Assembly (NCBI GenBank): GCA_937890825.1
Contig: CALADS010000079.1
Span: forward strand, 62,001 to 126,000
DNA length: 64,000 nt
Origin: an uncultured Bacteroides sp.
GTDB taxonomy: Bacteria > Bacteroidota > Bacteroidia > Bacteroidales > Bacteroidaceae
Direction: 5' to 3'
Below, in pieces: positions 50,331 to 57,475 of this stretch. The number at the start of each line of letters is the position of its first letter. Position 1 is the first letter of the stretch. Under the pieces are notes generated by a model. That model was not told the origin of the DNA. It did no database searches and saw nothing but the letters and a program-made list of their open reading frames with translations. Made by a program: the position numbers and the translations under genes.

Positions 50331-51410
50331 TTAAATCAATTTTTCTTTCAGTGCTGCTACGATTTCGTCCGGGTCGGGCACGATGCCGCCCAGTCGGCCG
50401 AAGTGTTCCACCTTCACCTTACCGTTTACAGCCAGTTTCACATCTTCTATCATTTGTCCGGCATTCAGCTCGGTTACCAACATACCTTTCACCTTGTCGG
50501 CATAGGCAGCAATGGCTTTCGAGGGGAACGGCCACAGAGTAATGGGGCGCAGGATGCCCACCTTGATACCTTCTTCGCGCGCCAGTTCCATGGCTTTCTG
50601 TCCGATGCGGGCCATAGAGCCAAAAGCAATAATCAGATAGTCGGCATCTTCACAGTTGATTTCTTCGAAGCGAACCTCGTTTTCTTCTATTTCCTTATAT
50701 TTAGCCTGGAAGCGGATGTTGTTTTTCTCCATCTCTTCCGGCTTCAGTTCCAGCGAAGTGATGATATTGGGCTTGCGGCCTTTCGTCTTACCGGTAGAAG
50801 CCCACGGGCATTGTGCTATGACTTCCTCTTCGGTGCGGCGAGGTTTCTGTGCAGGCAGTACCACCTTCTCCATCATCTGCCCAATCACTCCGTCGGCCAG
50901 GATGATGGCCGGATTACGGTATTTGAAGGCCAGTTCAAATCCCAGCGATACGAAGTCGGCCATTTCCTGTACAGAAGCAGGAGCCAGCGCTATGAGCCGG
51001 TAGTCGCCATGACCGCCACCTTTTACCGTCTGGAAATAATCCGCCTGGCTAGGCTGGATGGTACCCAGTCCCGGTCCGCCACGCATCACGTTGACAATCA
51101 GACACGGCAGTTCAGCACCGGCGATGTAGGAGATACCTTCCTGTTTCAAACTCACACCGGGGCTCGACGAGGAAGTCATCACCATTTTACCGCTTCCGGC
51201 ACCGCCATATACCATATTGATAGCCGCCACTTCACTTTCTGCCTGCAGCACCACCATACCGGTAGTTTCCCAAGGCTTCAGTTCGGCCAATGTTTCCAGA
51301 ACCTCCGATTGCGGAGTAATAGGATAACCGAAATATCCGTCGGCTCCGCAGCGGATGGCTGCATGGGCGATGGCTTCGTTTCCTTTCATTAATACAACTT
51401 CTTCTGCCAT
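50331..51410 (-). CDS. korA: 2-oxoacid:ferredoxin oxidoreductase, alpha subunit
   Basis: 359-residue catalytic subunit. The pyrimidine-binding domain opens EVVLMKGNEAIAHAAIRCG with GYFGYPITPQSEVLE; VVLQAESEVAAINMVYGGAGSG and MTSSSSPGVSLKQEG are typical. Domain II contains LIIAFGSMARIGQKAMELARE and ITLWPFP. An in-frame upstream extension to 51503 runs into the ferredoxin gene and is rejected. In the family the enzyme oxidatively decarboxylates a 2-oxoacid to acyl-CoA, reducing ferredoxin, and can work in reverse. Confidence 0.93.
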   Translation of the reverse strand: MAEEVVLMKGNEAIAHAAIRCGADGYFGYPITPQSEVLETLAELKPWETTGMVVLQAESEVAAINMVYGGAGSGKMVMTSSSSPGVSLKQEGISYIAGAELPCLIVNVMRGGPGLGTIQPSQADYFQTVKGGGHGDYRLIALAPASVQEMADFVSLGFELAFKYRNPAIILADGVIGQMMEKVVLPAQKPRRTEEEVIAQCPWASTGKTKGRKPNIITSLELKPEEMEKNNIRFQAKYKEIEENEVRFEEINCEDADYLIIAFGSMARIGQKAMELAREEGIKVGILRPITLWPFPSKAIAAYADKVKGMLVTELNAGQMIEDVKLAVNGKVKVEHFGRLGGIVPDPDEIVAALKEKLI

Positions 51411-51427
51411 ATTTCTTCTTGATTTTT

Positions 51428-51655
51428 TTATTCTACTTTTACTTTGTACACTGAGATACAGCCATCCGGGCACACCGTTGCGCACGATGAGCATCCGTTG
51501 CAAGTATCTTCCAATATCTGTTGGGCATAGTTATATCCCTTCACGTTCACCTCTTTGGCGAGGGCTATGACGTGGAGAGGACAAGCCACGGCACACAGGT
51601 TGCATCCTTTGCAACGCTCTGTGTCCACTACGATTGCTCCTTTGATTTTTGCCAT
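51428..51655 (-). CDS. korD: 4Fe-4S ferredoxin subunit of 2-oxoacid oxidoreductase
   Basis: 75-residue dicluster ferredoxin carrying CKGCNLCAVACP and CNGCSSCATVCP, each a complete CXXCXXCXXXCP motif. It serves as the delta subunit accepting electrons from the alpha/beta active site. Followed by the alpha-subunit gene after 17 bases and preceded by a TPR gene after 17 bases. Confidence 0.93.
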   Translation of the reverse strand: MAKIKGAIVVDTERCKGCNLCAVACPLHVIALAKEVNVKGYNYAQQILEDTCNGCSSCATVCPDGCISVYKVKVE

Positions 51656-51672
51656 AATTACGTTCTTTTATG

Positions 51673-51948
51673 TTATTGATTAAACATGTCTTTGTTGTAG
51701 AAGTTTAAGATGTCCATCACCATGCGGTGAGCTTCCTTGGCAGGGCTTTGCGGATTCAGATCCATGGCATAGCGGTAGTTGTTCAGGGCCTGCTGCCAAT
51801 TGCCTTGTTTGCGGTATGCATTGCCGCGCAGGTAGAAAGCCTCGTCGTGGTGGGGCGAGTCTGTCTGTAGATAATGGTCCAACAAGCTGATAGCCTGTTC
51901 CACCTCACCTTGACTGATTAGTGCTTTGATGGTGATTAGTGATTCCAT
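51673..51948 (-). CDS. Short tetratricopeptide-repeat protein
   Basis: 91-residue protein with about two TPR units (VEQAISLLDHYLQTDSPHH and AFYLRGNAYRKQGNWQQALNNYRYAM). No signal peptide with the preferred start MESLITIKALISQ; a longer start at 51981 is possible but adds 11 residues without a clear role. It is the first gene of the kor operon and could assist assembly of the complex, though this is only a contextual guess. Confidence 0.8.
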   Translation of the reverse strand: MESLITIKALISQGEVEQAISLLDHYLQTDSPHHDEAFYLRGNAYRKQGNWQQALNNYRYAMDLNPQSPAKEAHRMVMDILNFYNKDMFNQ

Positions 51949-52268
51949 ATTCGTTCCGCTTTTATATATTATGAAATACAAAGATAGGTTTTATTTATAG
52001 CACACCAAAATTGAAAAGTGAAAAAAACTTTATGTCAGATACTGTTTCTCAGATTGGATAATGGTTGTTTTGCTAGCGTTTTGTAAATTAGGGTAGGAGG
52101 TTGGAAAAATGATTTAATTCCTTGTGTGCAAGCGGATATTTGTAGTTTTTGTGTCTTTTTGCTCTGTCAAAAAGATATTTTTATGTTGTACAGCTACCTG
52201 TTTCTTCCGGGGTGTGTGATGTCTTTTTGTTGTTGGGGCTATGGAGTGAATTTGGCTTAGATTTCATT

Positions 52269-52356
52269 CCATGGAGTTGCAAAAGTATCTCCATGGATTC
52301 AGGAAACTCAATCCATGGATTTAGGATGACGAATCCATGGATTGAAAAGTCTGTCT
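52269..52356. repeat. CCATGG palindrome array with exact 22-bp period
   Basis: CCATGG begins at 52269, 52291, 52313 and 52335, exactly 22 bp apart. The last two copies are expanded to the palindrome AATCCATGGATT; the 12-13 bases between cores vary. Core and spacing resemble an operator array more than a CRISPR. No known family recognised. Confidence 0.85.
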
Positions 52357-52471
52357 TCATGTGTTCTGCAGACAAGCTGTTGGTTTCTGAATGAAAAGCT
52401 ATAGGTTTGTGTTCCTAGAGTTCAGCTTATTTTTAAGAAACCTGCAGTATAATCTTTTGAGTGATTTACCT

Positions 52472-52570
52472 TTCACCTTTCACCCTTCACCCGCTGATTA
52501 TCAGAGTGAAATGGGTGAACCCTTCACTGGGCGGAGGATGAAAAGTGAGACCTTTCACCCGGTGAAGGGT
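52472..52570. repeat. TTCACC word cluster
   Basis: TTCACC starts at 52472, 52479 and 52486 (7-bp period), again at 52554, with TTCACT at 52523 and the complement GGTGAA at 52514 and 52561. The last pair forms the palindrome TTCACC-C-GGTGAA (52554-52566). It lies immediately downstream of the aldose epimerase stop. Confidence 0.75.
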
Positions 52571-52589
52571 AGGGGATGTTGAGGCTTTA

Positions 52590-53468
52590 TCAATCTTCGA
52601 TGAGGATGCTATAAGTGCCGTGGAAGGTTTCACCGGGGGCTACTGTTTGCATCCATTCACAGTCTTTCCATTCTCCTTCGTAGCCTACGGTGTCGCAGCG
52701 TCCGTACCACGGTTCGATGCAGATAAACGGGCAGTCGGGATGAGCTACGGTAGGCGACCATAAAGCTACCAGTGGCGTATTGAATTCCAGGCTCACTATC
52801 GGTTTCTTTTCGGTAGAGAGCAGAGTTACCTTCTTTAGCTGGTGGCGGTCGATGATATACGTATCGCAGTCGAACGTATGGCGGTGGAGCGGCATCAGCC
52901 CTTCTTCATTCAAGGTAAGCATACGACGTTCGGGCGAAGCGCAACCTTTTTCCAGCGGACTGATGTATTCCAGTCCATCGGTCTGGTCGAAAGAGAAATA
53001 ACCCTTATGCTCTTCTTCCGGCTGAAAATTAGGGAAGTAGAAAGCCGGATGCGCACCGATTTGGAAAGGCATTTCTTCCTTACCGGTATTCTCTACGCTC
53101 CATTTCACCAGGATTCGGTTGTCGGTGAGTTGGTAACCTATTTCCAGACGGAACGGGAAGGGGAATTTGGCCAGTGTTTCCGGTGTGCTTTCCAAGCGGT
53201 ATTTTACTTCGTCTTCACTTTGGTGTATTAGTTGGAAGTCCATATCGCGGGCAAATCCGTGCTGCCCTATTTCGTAGGTTTGTCCGTTGTGGCGGTATTG
53301 GTTGTTCCATACGCGTCCTACGTTGGGAAACAATACCGGTGAGCGTCTTCCCCAAAAACGGGCGTCACCCTGCCATAAATATTCTTTGCCTTCTTTTTGA
53401 ATGCTCTGCAGTTCGGCTCCGTGAGCAGCAATGCCAATGGTGAGCGTTGAGTTCGAAATCTTTTCCAT
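52590..53468 (-). CDS. Aldose 1-epimerase family protein
   Basis: 292-residue mutarotase-like protein. The N-terminal half carries AAHGAELQSIQKEGKEYLWQ and the RRSPVLFPNVGRVW substrate-pocket arginine region. PFQIGAHPAFYFP supplies the conserved His, and the end has ICIEPWYGRCDT with a conserved Glu. This pattern fits the YihR/LacX-like branch rather than GalM. It presumably interconverts anomers of a sugar; the substrate is unknown. A long in-frame N-terminal extension (to 53756) reads through a tRNA gene and is artefactual; MEKISNSTL is the start. Confidence 0.88.
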   Translation of the reverse strand: MEKISNSTLTIGIAAHGAELQSIQKEGKEYLWQGDARFWGRRSPVLFPNVGRVWNNQYRHNGQTYEIGQHGFARDMDFQLIHQSEDEVKYRLESTPETLAKFPFPFRLEIGYQLTDNRILVKWSVENTGKEEMPFQIGAHPAFYFPNFQPEEEHKGYFSFDQTDGLEYISPLEKGCASPERRMLTLNEEGLMPLHRHTFDCDTYIIDRHQLKKVTLLSTEKKPIVSLEFNTPLVALWSPTVAHPDCPFICIEPWYGRCDTVGYEGEWKDCEWMQTVAPGETFHGTYSILIED

Positions 53469-53541
53469 GAAGTAGGGTATTAAGTTAGGTGAATTAGTTG
53501 ATTCAAAGGTAGTGCTTTTTACGGTAAAACTATGCGGTGAT

Positions 53542-53580
53542 AAAAACAAAAAGAGGAAATTCTTTTCAGAACTTCCTCTT
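53542..53580 (-). terminator. Terminator of the first tRNA-His gene
   Basis: On the minus strand AAGAGGAA pairs with TTCCTCTT (inner TTCT/AGAA also pairs), and the hairpin is followed by TTTTTGTTTTT. Confidence 0.85.
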
Positions 53581-53589
53581 TTGCTTTGG

Positions 53590-53664
53590 GGTGGCAGATG
53601 GGACTCGAACCCACGACATTCAGAACCACAATCTGACGCTCTAACCAACTGAACTACAGCCACC
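53590..53664 (-). tRNA. tRNA-His (GTG), CCA encoded
   Basis: 75-base cloverleaf including the extra 5' G (G-1) opposite C73. The anticodon loop TTGTGGT reads GTG for His codons, and the T arm has the GTTCGAGTC loop. The acceptor has a U6-U67 mismatch. TGG at 53587-53589 encodes the 3' CCA. It has its own promoter and terminator and is duplicated 205 bases away. Confidence 0.97.
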
Positions 53665-53692
53665 ATGTTGCTTTGATTTCTCAAATGCGGTG

Positions 53693-53724
53693 CAAAGATA
53701 GTATATTCGTTCGAATTAGCCAAA
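53693..53724 (-). promoter_or_regulatory. Promoter of the first tRNA-His gene
   Basis: Minus-strand TTTG (53721-53724), 20 bp, TATCTTTG (53693-53700), 28 bases before the mature 5' end. Confidence 0.8.
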
Positions 53725-53746
53725 TATTTTGAATAAAATCCATGCA

Positions 53747-53790
53747 TAAAAAGCAAGAGAGGAAATTCTTTTCAGAACTTCCTCTCTTGC
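53747..53790 (-). terminator. Terminator of the second tRNA-His gene
   Basis: Minus-strand GCAAGAGAGGAA pairs with TTCCTCTCTTGC (perfect outer 12 bp, inner TTCT/AGAA), followed by TTTTT. Same design as the first copy, with compensating differences in the stem. Confidence 0.8.
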
Positions 53791-53794
53791 TTTG

Positions 53795-53869
53795 GGTGGC
53801 AGATGGGACTCGAACCCACGACATTCAGAACCACAATCTGACGCTCTAACCAACTGAACTACAGCCACC
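53795..53869 (-). tRNA. tRNA-His (GTG), CCA not encoded
   Basis: Identical 75-base body to the copy 205 bases away, with G-1 at 53869. It has one fewer C after the acceptor stem, so the genome reads CCACC-CAAAG and no complete CCA is encoded; the tail must be added enzymatically. Confidence 0.96.
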
Positions 53870-53897
53870 ATGTTGCTTTGATTTCTCAAATGCGGTG

Positions 53898-53928
53898 CAA
53901 AGATAGAGCTTTTATTTGAATCTGCAAA
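53898..53928 (-). promoter_or_regulatory. Promoter of the second tRNA-His gene
   Basis: Minus-strand TTTG (53925-53928), 19 bp, TATCTTTG (53898-53905). The sequence from the -7 box to the gene is identical in both copies, while the -33 region differs. Confidence 0.82.
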
Positions 53929-53948
53929 TTTTCGAGGCTACTTTTTTA

Positions 53949-55094
53949 TTAATGACTTTCTTTTTTCTCTTCTATGCCCCGGTTGTGTGCTTGCAGCAGC
54001 TTGCGGCTCTCTTCCCGAAAGAACAGCAGACGGGTGCGTGCTGCTGGCGGCAGTGAGTCGGCAGGATAGTCTGCGGGTAACAGTTGGAATTGGCGGGTGC
54101 TGCTCCATTCAGGTCGGAGTGTCCATACCAAACTGTAGTTGCAACGCACCAGCCTGCAATAAGGAGGAACGATGGGGGCAGGCCTGTACAAGCGTTTCTC
54201 TGTTCCCCTGCGGGGAGGAATAGGGCAGTCGGTCAATGGATATTTTTCTAATTCTAAAGTTACCATAGCACCGCCATTGGTGTGTGGGGCACGCATATTC
54301 GAGATATAATTTCCCAGCGAATAAACCACTGCATACTGGTGTGTTCCATCGGTGCGCAGTTCCATGGGCTGAATCACGTGCGGATGGGAGCCGATGATGT
54401 GGGTTACTCCCTGTTCCAGCAGCCAGTCGGCCAGTTGTTCTTGCTCTCGGTTGGGTATTCGCTGGTATTCATTGCCCCAATGCATGCAGGCGATGATGGC
54501 GTCTGGTCTGCGGGCTTGTGCGCTGCGGATATCCTTGGCTATTTGTTGCCGGTCGATGTAATTCACTACTTGCGGAGTGGAGACGGGTATACCGTTGGTG
54601 CCATACGTATAGTTCAGCAGCGCTATGCGGAAGCCTTTCTTTTCGATAAACAGCGGATAGCGTGCCTTCCGTTCTTCCGGATTACGGTAGGTACCGGCGA
54701 AAGGGATGTTCCGGGTTTCCAATTGCCGGATGGTACGTTCCAGTCCGGCTTTTCCGCGGTCCAGACAGTGATTGTTGGCTGTGAGCAGCACATCGAATCC
54801 GGCCTCCTGAATGGCCGACAGGTACTCGTCGGGTGCGCTGAATGTGGGGTAGCCACGATAGGGCTTTCCGCCCAAGGTTACCTCCAGGTTTCCGATGGCC
54901 ACATCGGCTTGTGAAATCTGTTCTTTCACGTGGGCAAAGCAAGCGGAATAATCGTACGTGCCTGCATCGGTGCGGGCAGCATCTATCTGCGCCTGATGCT
55001 GCATCAGGTCGCCCACAAACAGCAGCTTGATTCTTTCCTGTGCAGAAAGAATCAAGCTGCTGAAGAGTATGAGAACAATCGTTGTAATTCTCAT
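53949..55094 (-). CDS. CapA-family (PGA synthesis type) metallophosphatase-like protein
   Basis: 381-residue exported protein: signal peptide RITTIVLILFSSLILSAQ, then LLFVGDLMQHQAQ, IGNLEVTLGGKPYRGYP, LTANNHCLDRG, ACMHWGNEY and GSHPHVIQP. These are the conserved Asp, Asn and His positions of the CapA domain within the calcineurin-like fold. In Bacillus CapA takes part in poly-gamma-glutamate export, but no capBC genes are present here. In Bacteroidales such proteins are widespread and uncharacterised, so poly-glutamate synthesis should not be assumed. It lies nine bases after the folD stop on the same strand. Confidence 0.88.
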   Translation of the reverse strand: MRITTIVLILFSSLILSAQERIKLLFVGDLMQHQAQIDAARTDAGTYDYSACFAHVKEQISQADVAIGNLEVTLGGKPYRGYPTFSAPDEYLSAIQEAGFDVLLTANNHCLDRGKAGLERTIRQLETRNIPFAGTYRNPEERKARYPLFIEKKGFRIALLNYTYGTNGIPVSTPQVVNYIDRQQIAKDIRSAQARRPDAIIACMHWGNEYQRIPNREQEQLADWLLEQGVTHIIGSHPHVIQPMELRTDGTHQYAVVYSLGNYISNMRAPHTNGGAMVTLELEKYPLTDCPIPPRRGTEKRLYRPAPIVPPYCRLVRCNYSLVWTLRPEWSSTRQFQLLPADYPADSLPPAARTRLLFFREESRKLLQAHNRGIEEKKESH

Positions 55095-55102
55095 ACCTGA
55101 TA

Positions 55103-55987
55103 TTAGGCACCATAGATGGCCTTCTTACCGGCCAGTAAGGTGTTTTTCATCAGCGATACGATGGTCATGGGACCTACGCCGCCCGGCACCGGAGTAATGA
55201 AAGAACATTTCGGAGCCACTTCATCGAATTTTACGTCGCCTGTCAGTTTGAAGCCCGATTTACGCGTGGCGTCTGGTACGCGGGTAGTACCCACATCAAT
55301 TACCACCGCTCCTTCTTTTACCATTTCGGCCTTCACAAAATTAGGTTGCCCCATGGCAGCAATGATGATATCCGCTTCCTGACATTCCTTAATCAAATCT
55401 TTGCTGCGGCTGTGGCACACCGTAACGGTAGCATCGCCCGGATAGGCTTTTTGCATCATCAGCGAAGCCATGGGCTTGCCCACAATGTTGCTGCGACCCA
55501 GTACCACACATTTCTTACCGGAGGTTTCAATCTGATAGCGTTTCAGTAATTCCAGAATGCCGTTAGGGGTGGCCGATACATAGCAGGGAAGCCCGATAGA
55601 CATCCGGCCCACGTTGATGGGGTGGAATCCGTCTACATCTTTACGATAGTCGATGGTTTCTATCACTTTTTGTTCTGAGATGTGTTTAGGCAAGGGGAGC
55701 TGTACGATGAATCCGTCCACATCCGGGTCTTCATTCAACTCGCGCACCTTGGCCAGCAGTTCTTCTTCCGTTACATCGGCTTCGTAGCGGATAAGCGAAG
55801 ACTTGAAACCACATACTTCGCAGGCCTTTACTTTAGCGGCTACATACGTTTCGCTGCCGCCGTCGTGCCCCACCAGGATGGCTGCCAGGTGAGGACGTTT
55901 GCCGCCTCGGGCCACAATTTCGGCCACTTCGGCAGCAATCTCCTGCTTCACTTGTTCCGAAATAGCTTTTCCATCAATCAGTTGCAT
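55103..55987 (-). CDS. folD: Methylenetetrahydrofolate dehydrogenase/cyclohydrolase
   Basis: Bifunctional one-carbon enzyme: oxidises 5,10-methylene-THF with NAD(P)+ and hydrolyses 5,10-methenyl-THF. The 294-residue product has the substrate-binding YVAAKVKACEVCG with the catalytic Lys, DGFIVQLPLPKHI, the dinucleotide-binding VVLGRSNIVGKPMA, and FITPVPGGVGPMT near the C terminus. Transcribed ahead of the CapA-like gene. Confidence 0.97.
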   Translation of the reverse strand: MQLIDGKAISEQVKQEIAAEVAEIVARGGKRPHLAAILVGHDGGSETYVAAKVKACEVCGFKSSLIRYEADVTEEELLAKVRELNEDPDVDGFIVQLPLPKHISEQKVIETIDYRKDVDGFHPINVGRMSIGLPCYVSATPNGILELLKRYQIETSGKKCVVLGRSNIVGKPMASLMMQKAYPGDATVTVCHSRSKDLIKECQEADIIIAAMGQPNFVKAEMVKEGAVVIDVGTTRVPDATRKSGFKLTGDVKFDEVAPKCSFITPVPGGVGPMTIVSLMKNTLLAGKKAIYGA

Positions 55988-56059
55988 ATTTTTCTGTGTT
56001 TTTTAGGGTTAAATTTATCTGTTGCGAATGTACTATAAATCATGAAAGATACATAATAA

Positions 56060-56092
56060 AAAAAGGAGAAAGTTTATCACTTTCTCCTTTTT
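56060..56092. terminator. Terminator beyond ffh
   Basis: AAAAAGGAGAAAGT (56060-56073) and ACTTTCTCCTTTTT (56079-56092) form a perfect stem with a 5-base loop and T-runs in both directions. It lies 14 bases beyond the ffh stop (minus strand). Confidence 0.85.
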
Positions 56093-56106
56093 ATAGGGAT
56101 GCTGGC

Positions 56107-57432
56107 TTATTTTCTGAATTTAGGCATCATCATTTTGCCCATTTTGTTGCCGGTTACCATCTTCATCATCTTGCGGGTCTGGTCGAACTGTTTCAGCAGT
56201 CGGTTCACCTCTTGGATATTGGTACCGCTACCTTTGGCAATGCGCTGGCGGCGAGATCCGTTCAGTATTTCCGGATGAGAGCGTTCCTGCGGTGTCATGG
56301 AGTAGATGATGGCTTCGATGCTCTTGAAGGCGTTGTCGTCAATGTCAATGTCCTTGATAGCTTTGCCTACACCCGGAATCATCGATGCCAGGTCTTTCAG
56401 ATTACCCATCTTCTTGATTTGTTCTATCTGGCTCAGGAAATCGTTGAAGTCGAACTGATTCTTTGCAATTTTCTTTTGCAGACGCTTGGCTTCTTCTTCG
56501 TCGTATTGTTCTTGCGCACGTTCTACCAACGATACGATGTCACCCATGCCCAAAATACGGTCGGCCATACGTGAGGGGTGGAACTGGTCGATAGCCTCCA
56601 GCTTTTCGCCCGTACCCACAAATTTGATAGGCTTGTTCACCACGGTACGGATAGACAGTGCTGCACCACCTCTGGTATCGCCGTCGAGCTTAGTCAGTAC
56701 CACACCGTTATAATCCAGGCGTTCGTTGAATTCCTTGGCTGTATTTACAGCATCCTGACCCGTCATGGAGTCTACTACGAACAGGATTTCATCCGGCTGT
56801 ATGCCCTGCTTGATGGCGGCAATTTCGTTCATCATTTCTTCGTCTACTGCCAGACGGCCGGCTGTATCGACGATAACCAAGTCATACCCTTTGGCTTTGG
56901 CTTCCTGAATGGCATTTTTTGCAATGGCCACAGGGTCTTTGCTGTCGAGCTCGCAATACATGGGCACATTGATTTGCTCGGCCAATACGCGTAACTGCTC
57001 GATAGCGGCAGGACGATATACGTCGCAAGCCACCAATAACGGTTTGCGGTTCTTCTTGGTCTTCAGCATCCGGGCCAGCTTGCCAGAGAAAGTTGTTTTA
57101 CCCGAACCCTGCAGACCGGCCATCAAGATAACGGCCGGTTTGCCTGTCAGGTTGAGCTCTGCTGTTTCGCCACCCATCAGCTTGGTCAGCTCATCGTGTA
57201 CAATCTTCACCATCAACTGGCTGGGCTTCACGGCTGTCAGTACATTTTGTCCCAAAGCCTTTTCCTTTACCGTATCTGTAAAATTCTTGGCTACCTTATA
57301 GTTTACGTCGGCATCCAATAATGCTTTGCGCACATCTTTCAGCGTTTCGGCTACATTGATTTCGGTGATTTTTCCTTCACCTTTTAATATTTTGAATGAA
57401 CGTTCAAGTCTTTCACTTAAATTGTCGAACAT
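56107..57432 (-). CDS. ffh: Signal recognition particle protein Ffh
   Basis: GTPase of the signal recognition particle that delivers nascent membrane proteins to FtsY. The 441-residue product has the N domain, the G domain with GLQGSGKTTFSGKLA (G1), DVYRPAAIEQL, DTAGRLAVDEEM and TKLDGDTRGGAAL, and the methionine-rich M domain ending QTRKMMKMVTGNKMGKMMM. All family elements are present and length is normal. Confidence 0.98.
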   Translation of the reverse strand: MFDNLSERLERSFKILKGEGKITEINVAETLKDVRKALLDADVNYKVAKNFTDTVKEKALGQNVLTAVKPSQLMVKIVHDELTKLMGGETAELNLTGKPAVILMAGLQGSGKTTFSGKLARMLKTKKNRKPLLVACDVYRPAAIEQLRVLAEQINVPMYCELDSKDPVAIAKNAIQEAKAKGYDLVIVDTAGRLAVDEEMMNEIAAIKQGIQPDEILFVVDSMTGQDAVNTAKEFNERLDYNGVVLTKLDGDTRGGAALSIRTVVNKPIKFVGTGEKLEAIDQFHPSRMADRILGMGDIVSLVERAQEQYDEEEAKRLQKKIAKNQFDFNDFLSQIEQIKKMGNLKDLASMIPGVGKAIKDIDIDDNAFKSIEAIIYSMTPQERSHPEILNGSRRQRIAKGSGTNIQEVNRLLKQFDQTRKMMKMVTGNKMGKMMMPKFRK

Positions 57433-57475
57433 AATCGTAGTGTATTATAATAAAAATAAGTAGTTGGTATAAGGG

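Larger units (their letters stand above)
51949..52589. other. 641-bp intergenic region with two repeat clusters
   Basis: No credible protein gene; short frames at 52149-52394 and 52391-52582 have no family features and follow the repeats. The left part holds the upstream region of the kor operon. Two repeat clusters, at 52269-52345 and 52472-52570, are entered separately. The aldose epimerase gene ends at the right border. Confidence 0.7.

Noticed and set aside
52269..52356. CRISPR array
   Set aside because: The conserved core is only 6-12 bases, variable parts are about 10-13 bases, and no cas genes are present.
52149..52582. Two short plus-strand frames of 81 and 63 codons
   Set aside because: They span the CCATGG and TTCACC repeats; the peptide periodicity comes from the DNA repeat and there is no start-site context.
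53469..53756. N-terminal extension of the aldose epimerase of about 96 residues
   Set aside because: The extension is translation of the tRNA-His gene and its flanks, including the familiar VRASDCGSECRGFESH-type artefact.
53949..55094. Poly-gamma-glutamate capsule synthesis locus
   Set aside because: Only a CapA-domain protein is present; no capB or capC partner, and such lone proteins are common in Bacteroidales.
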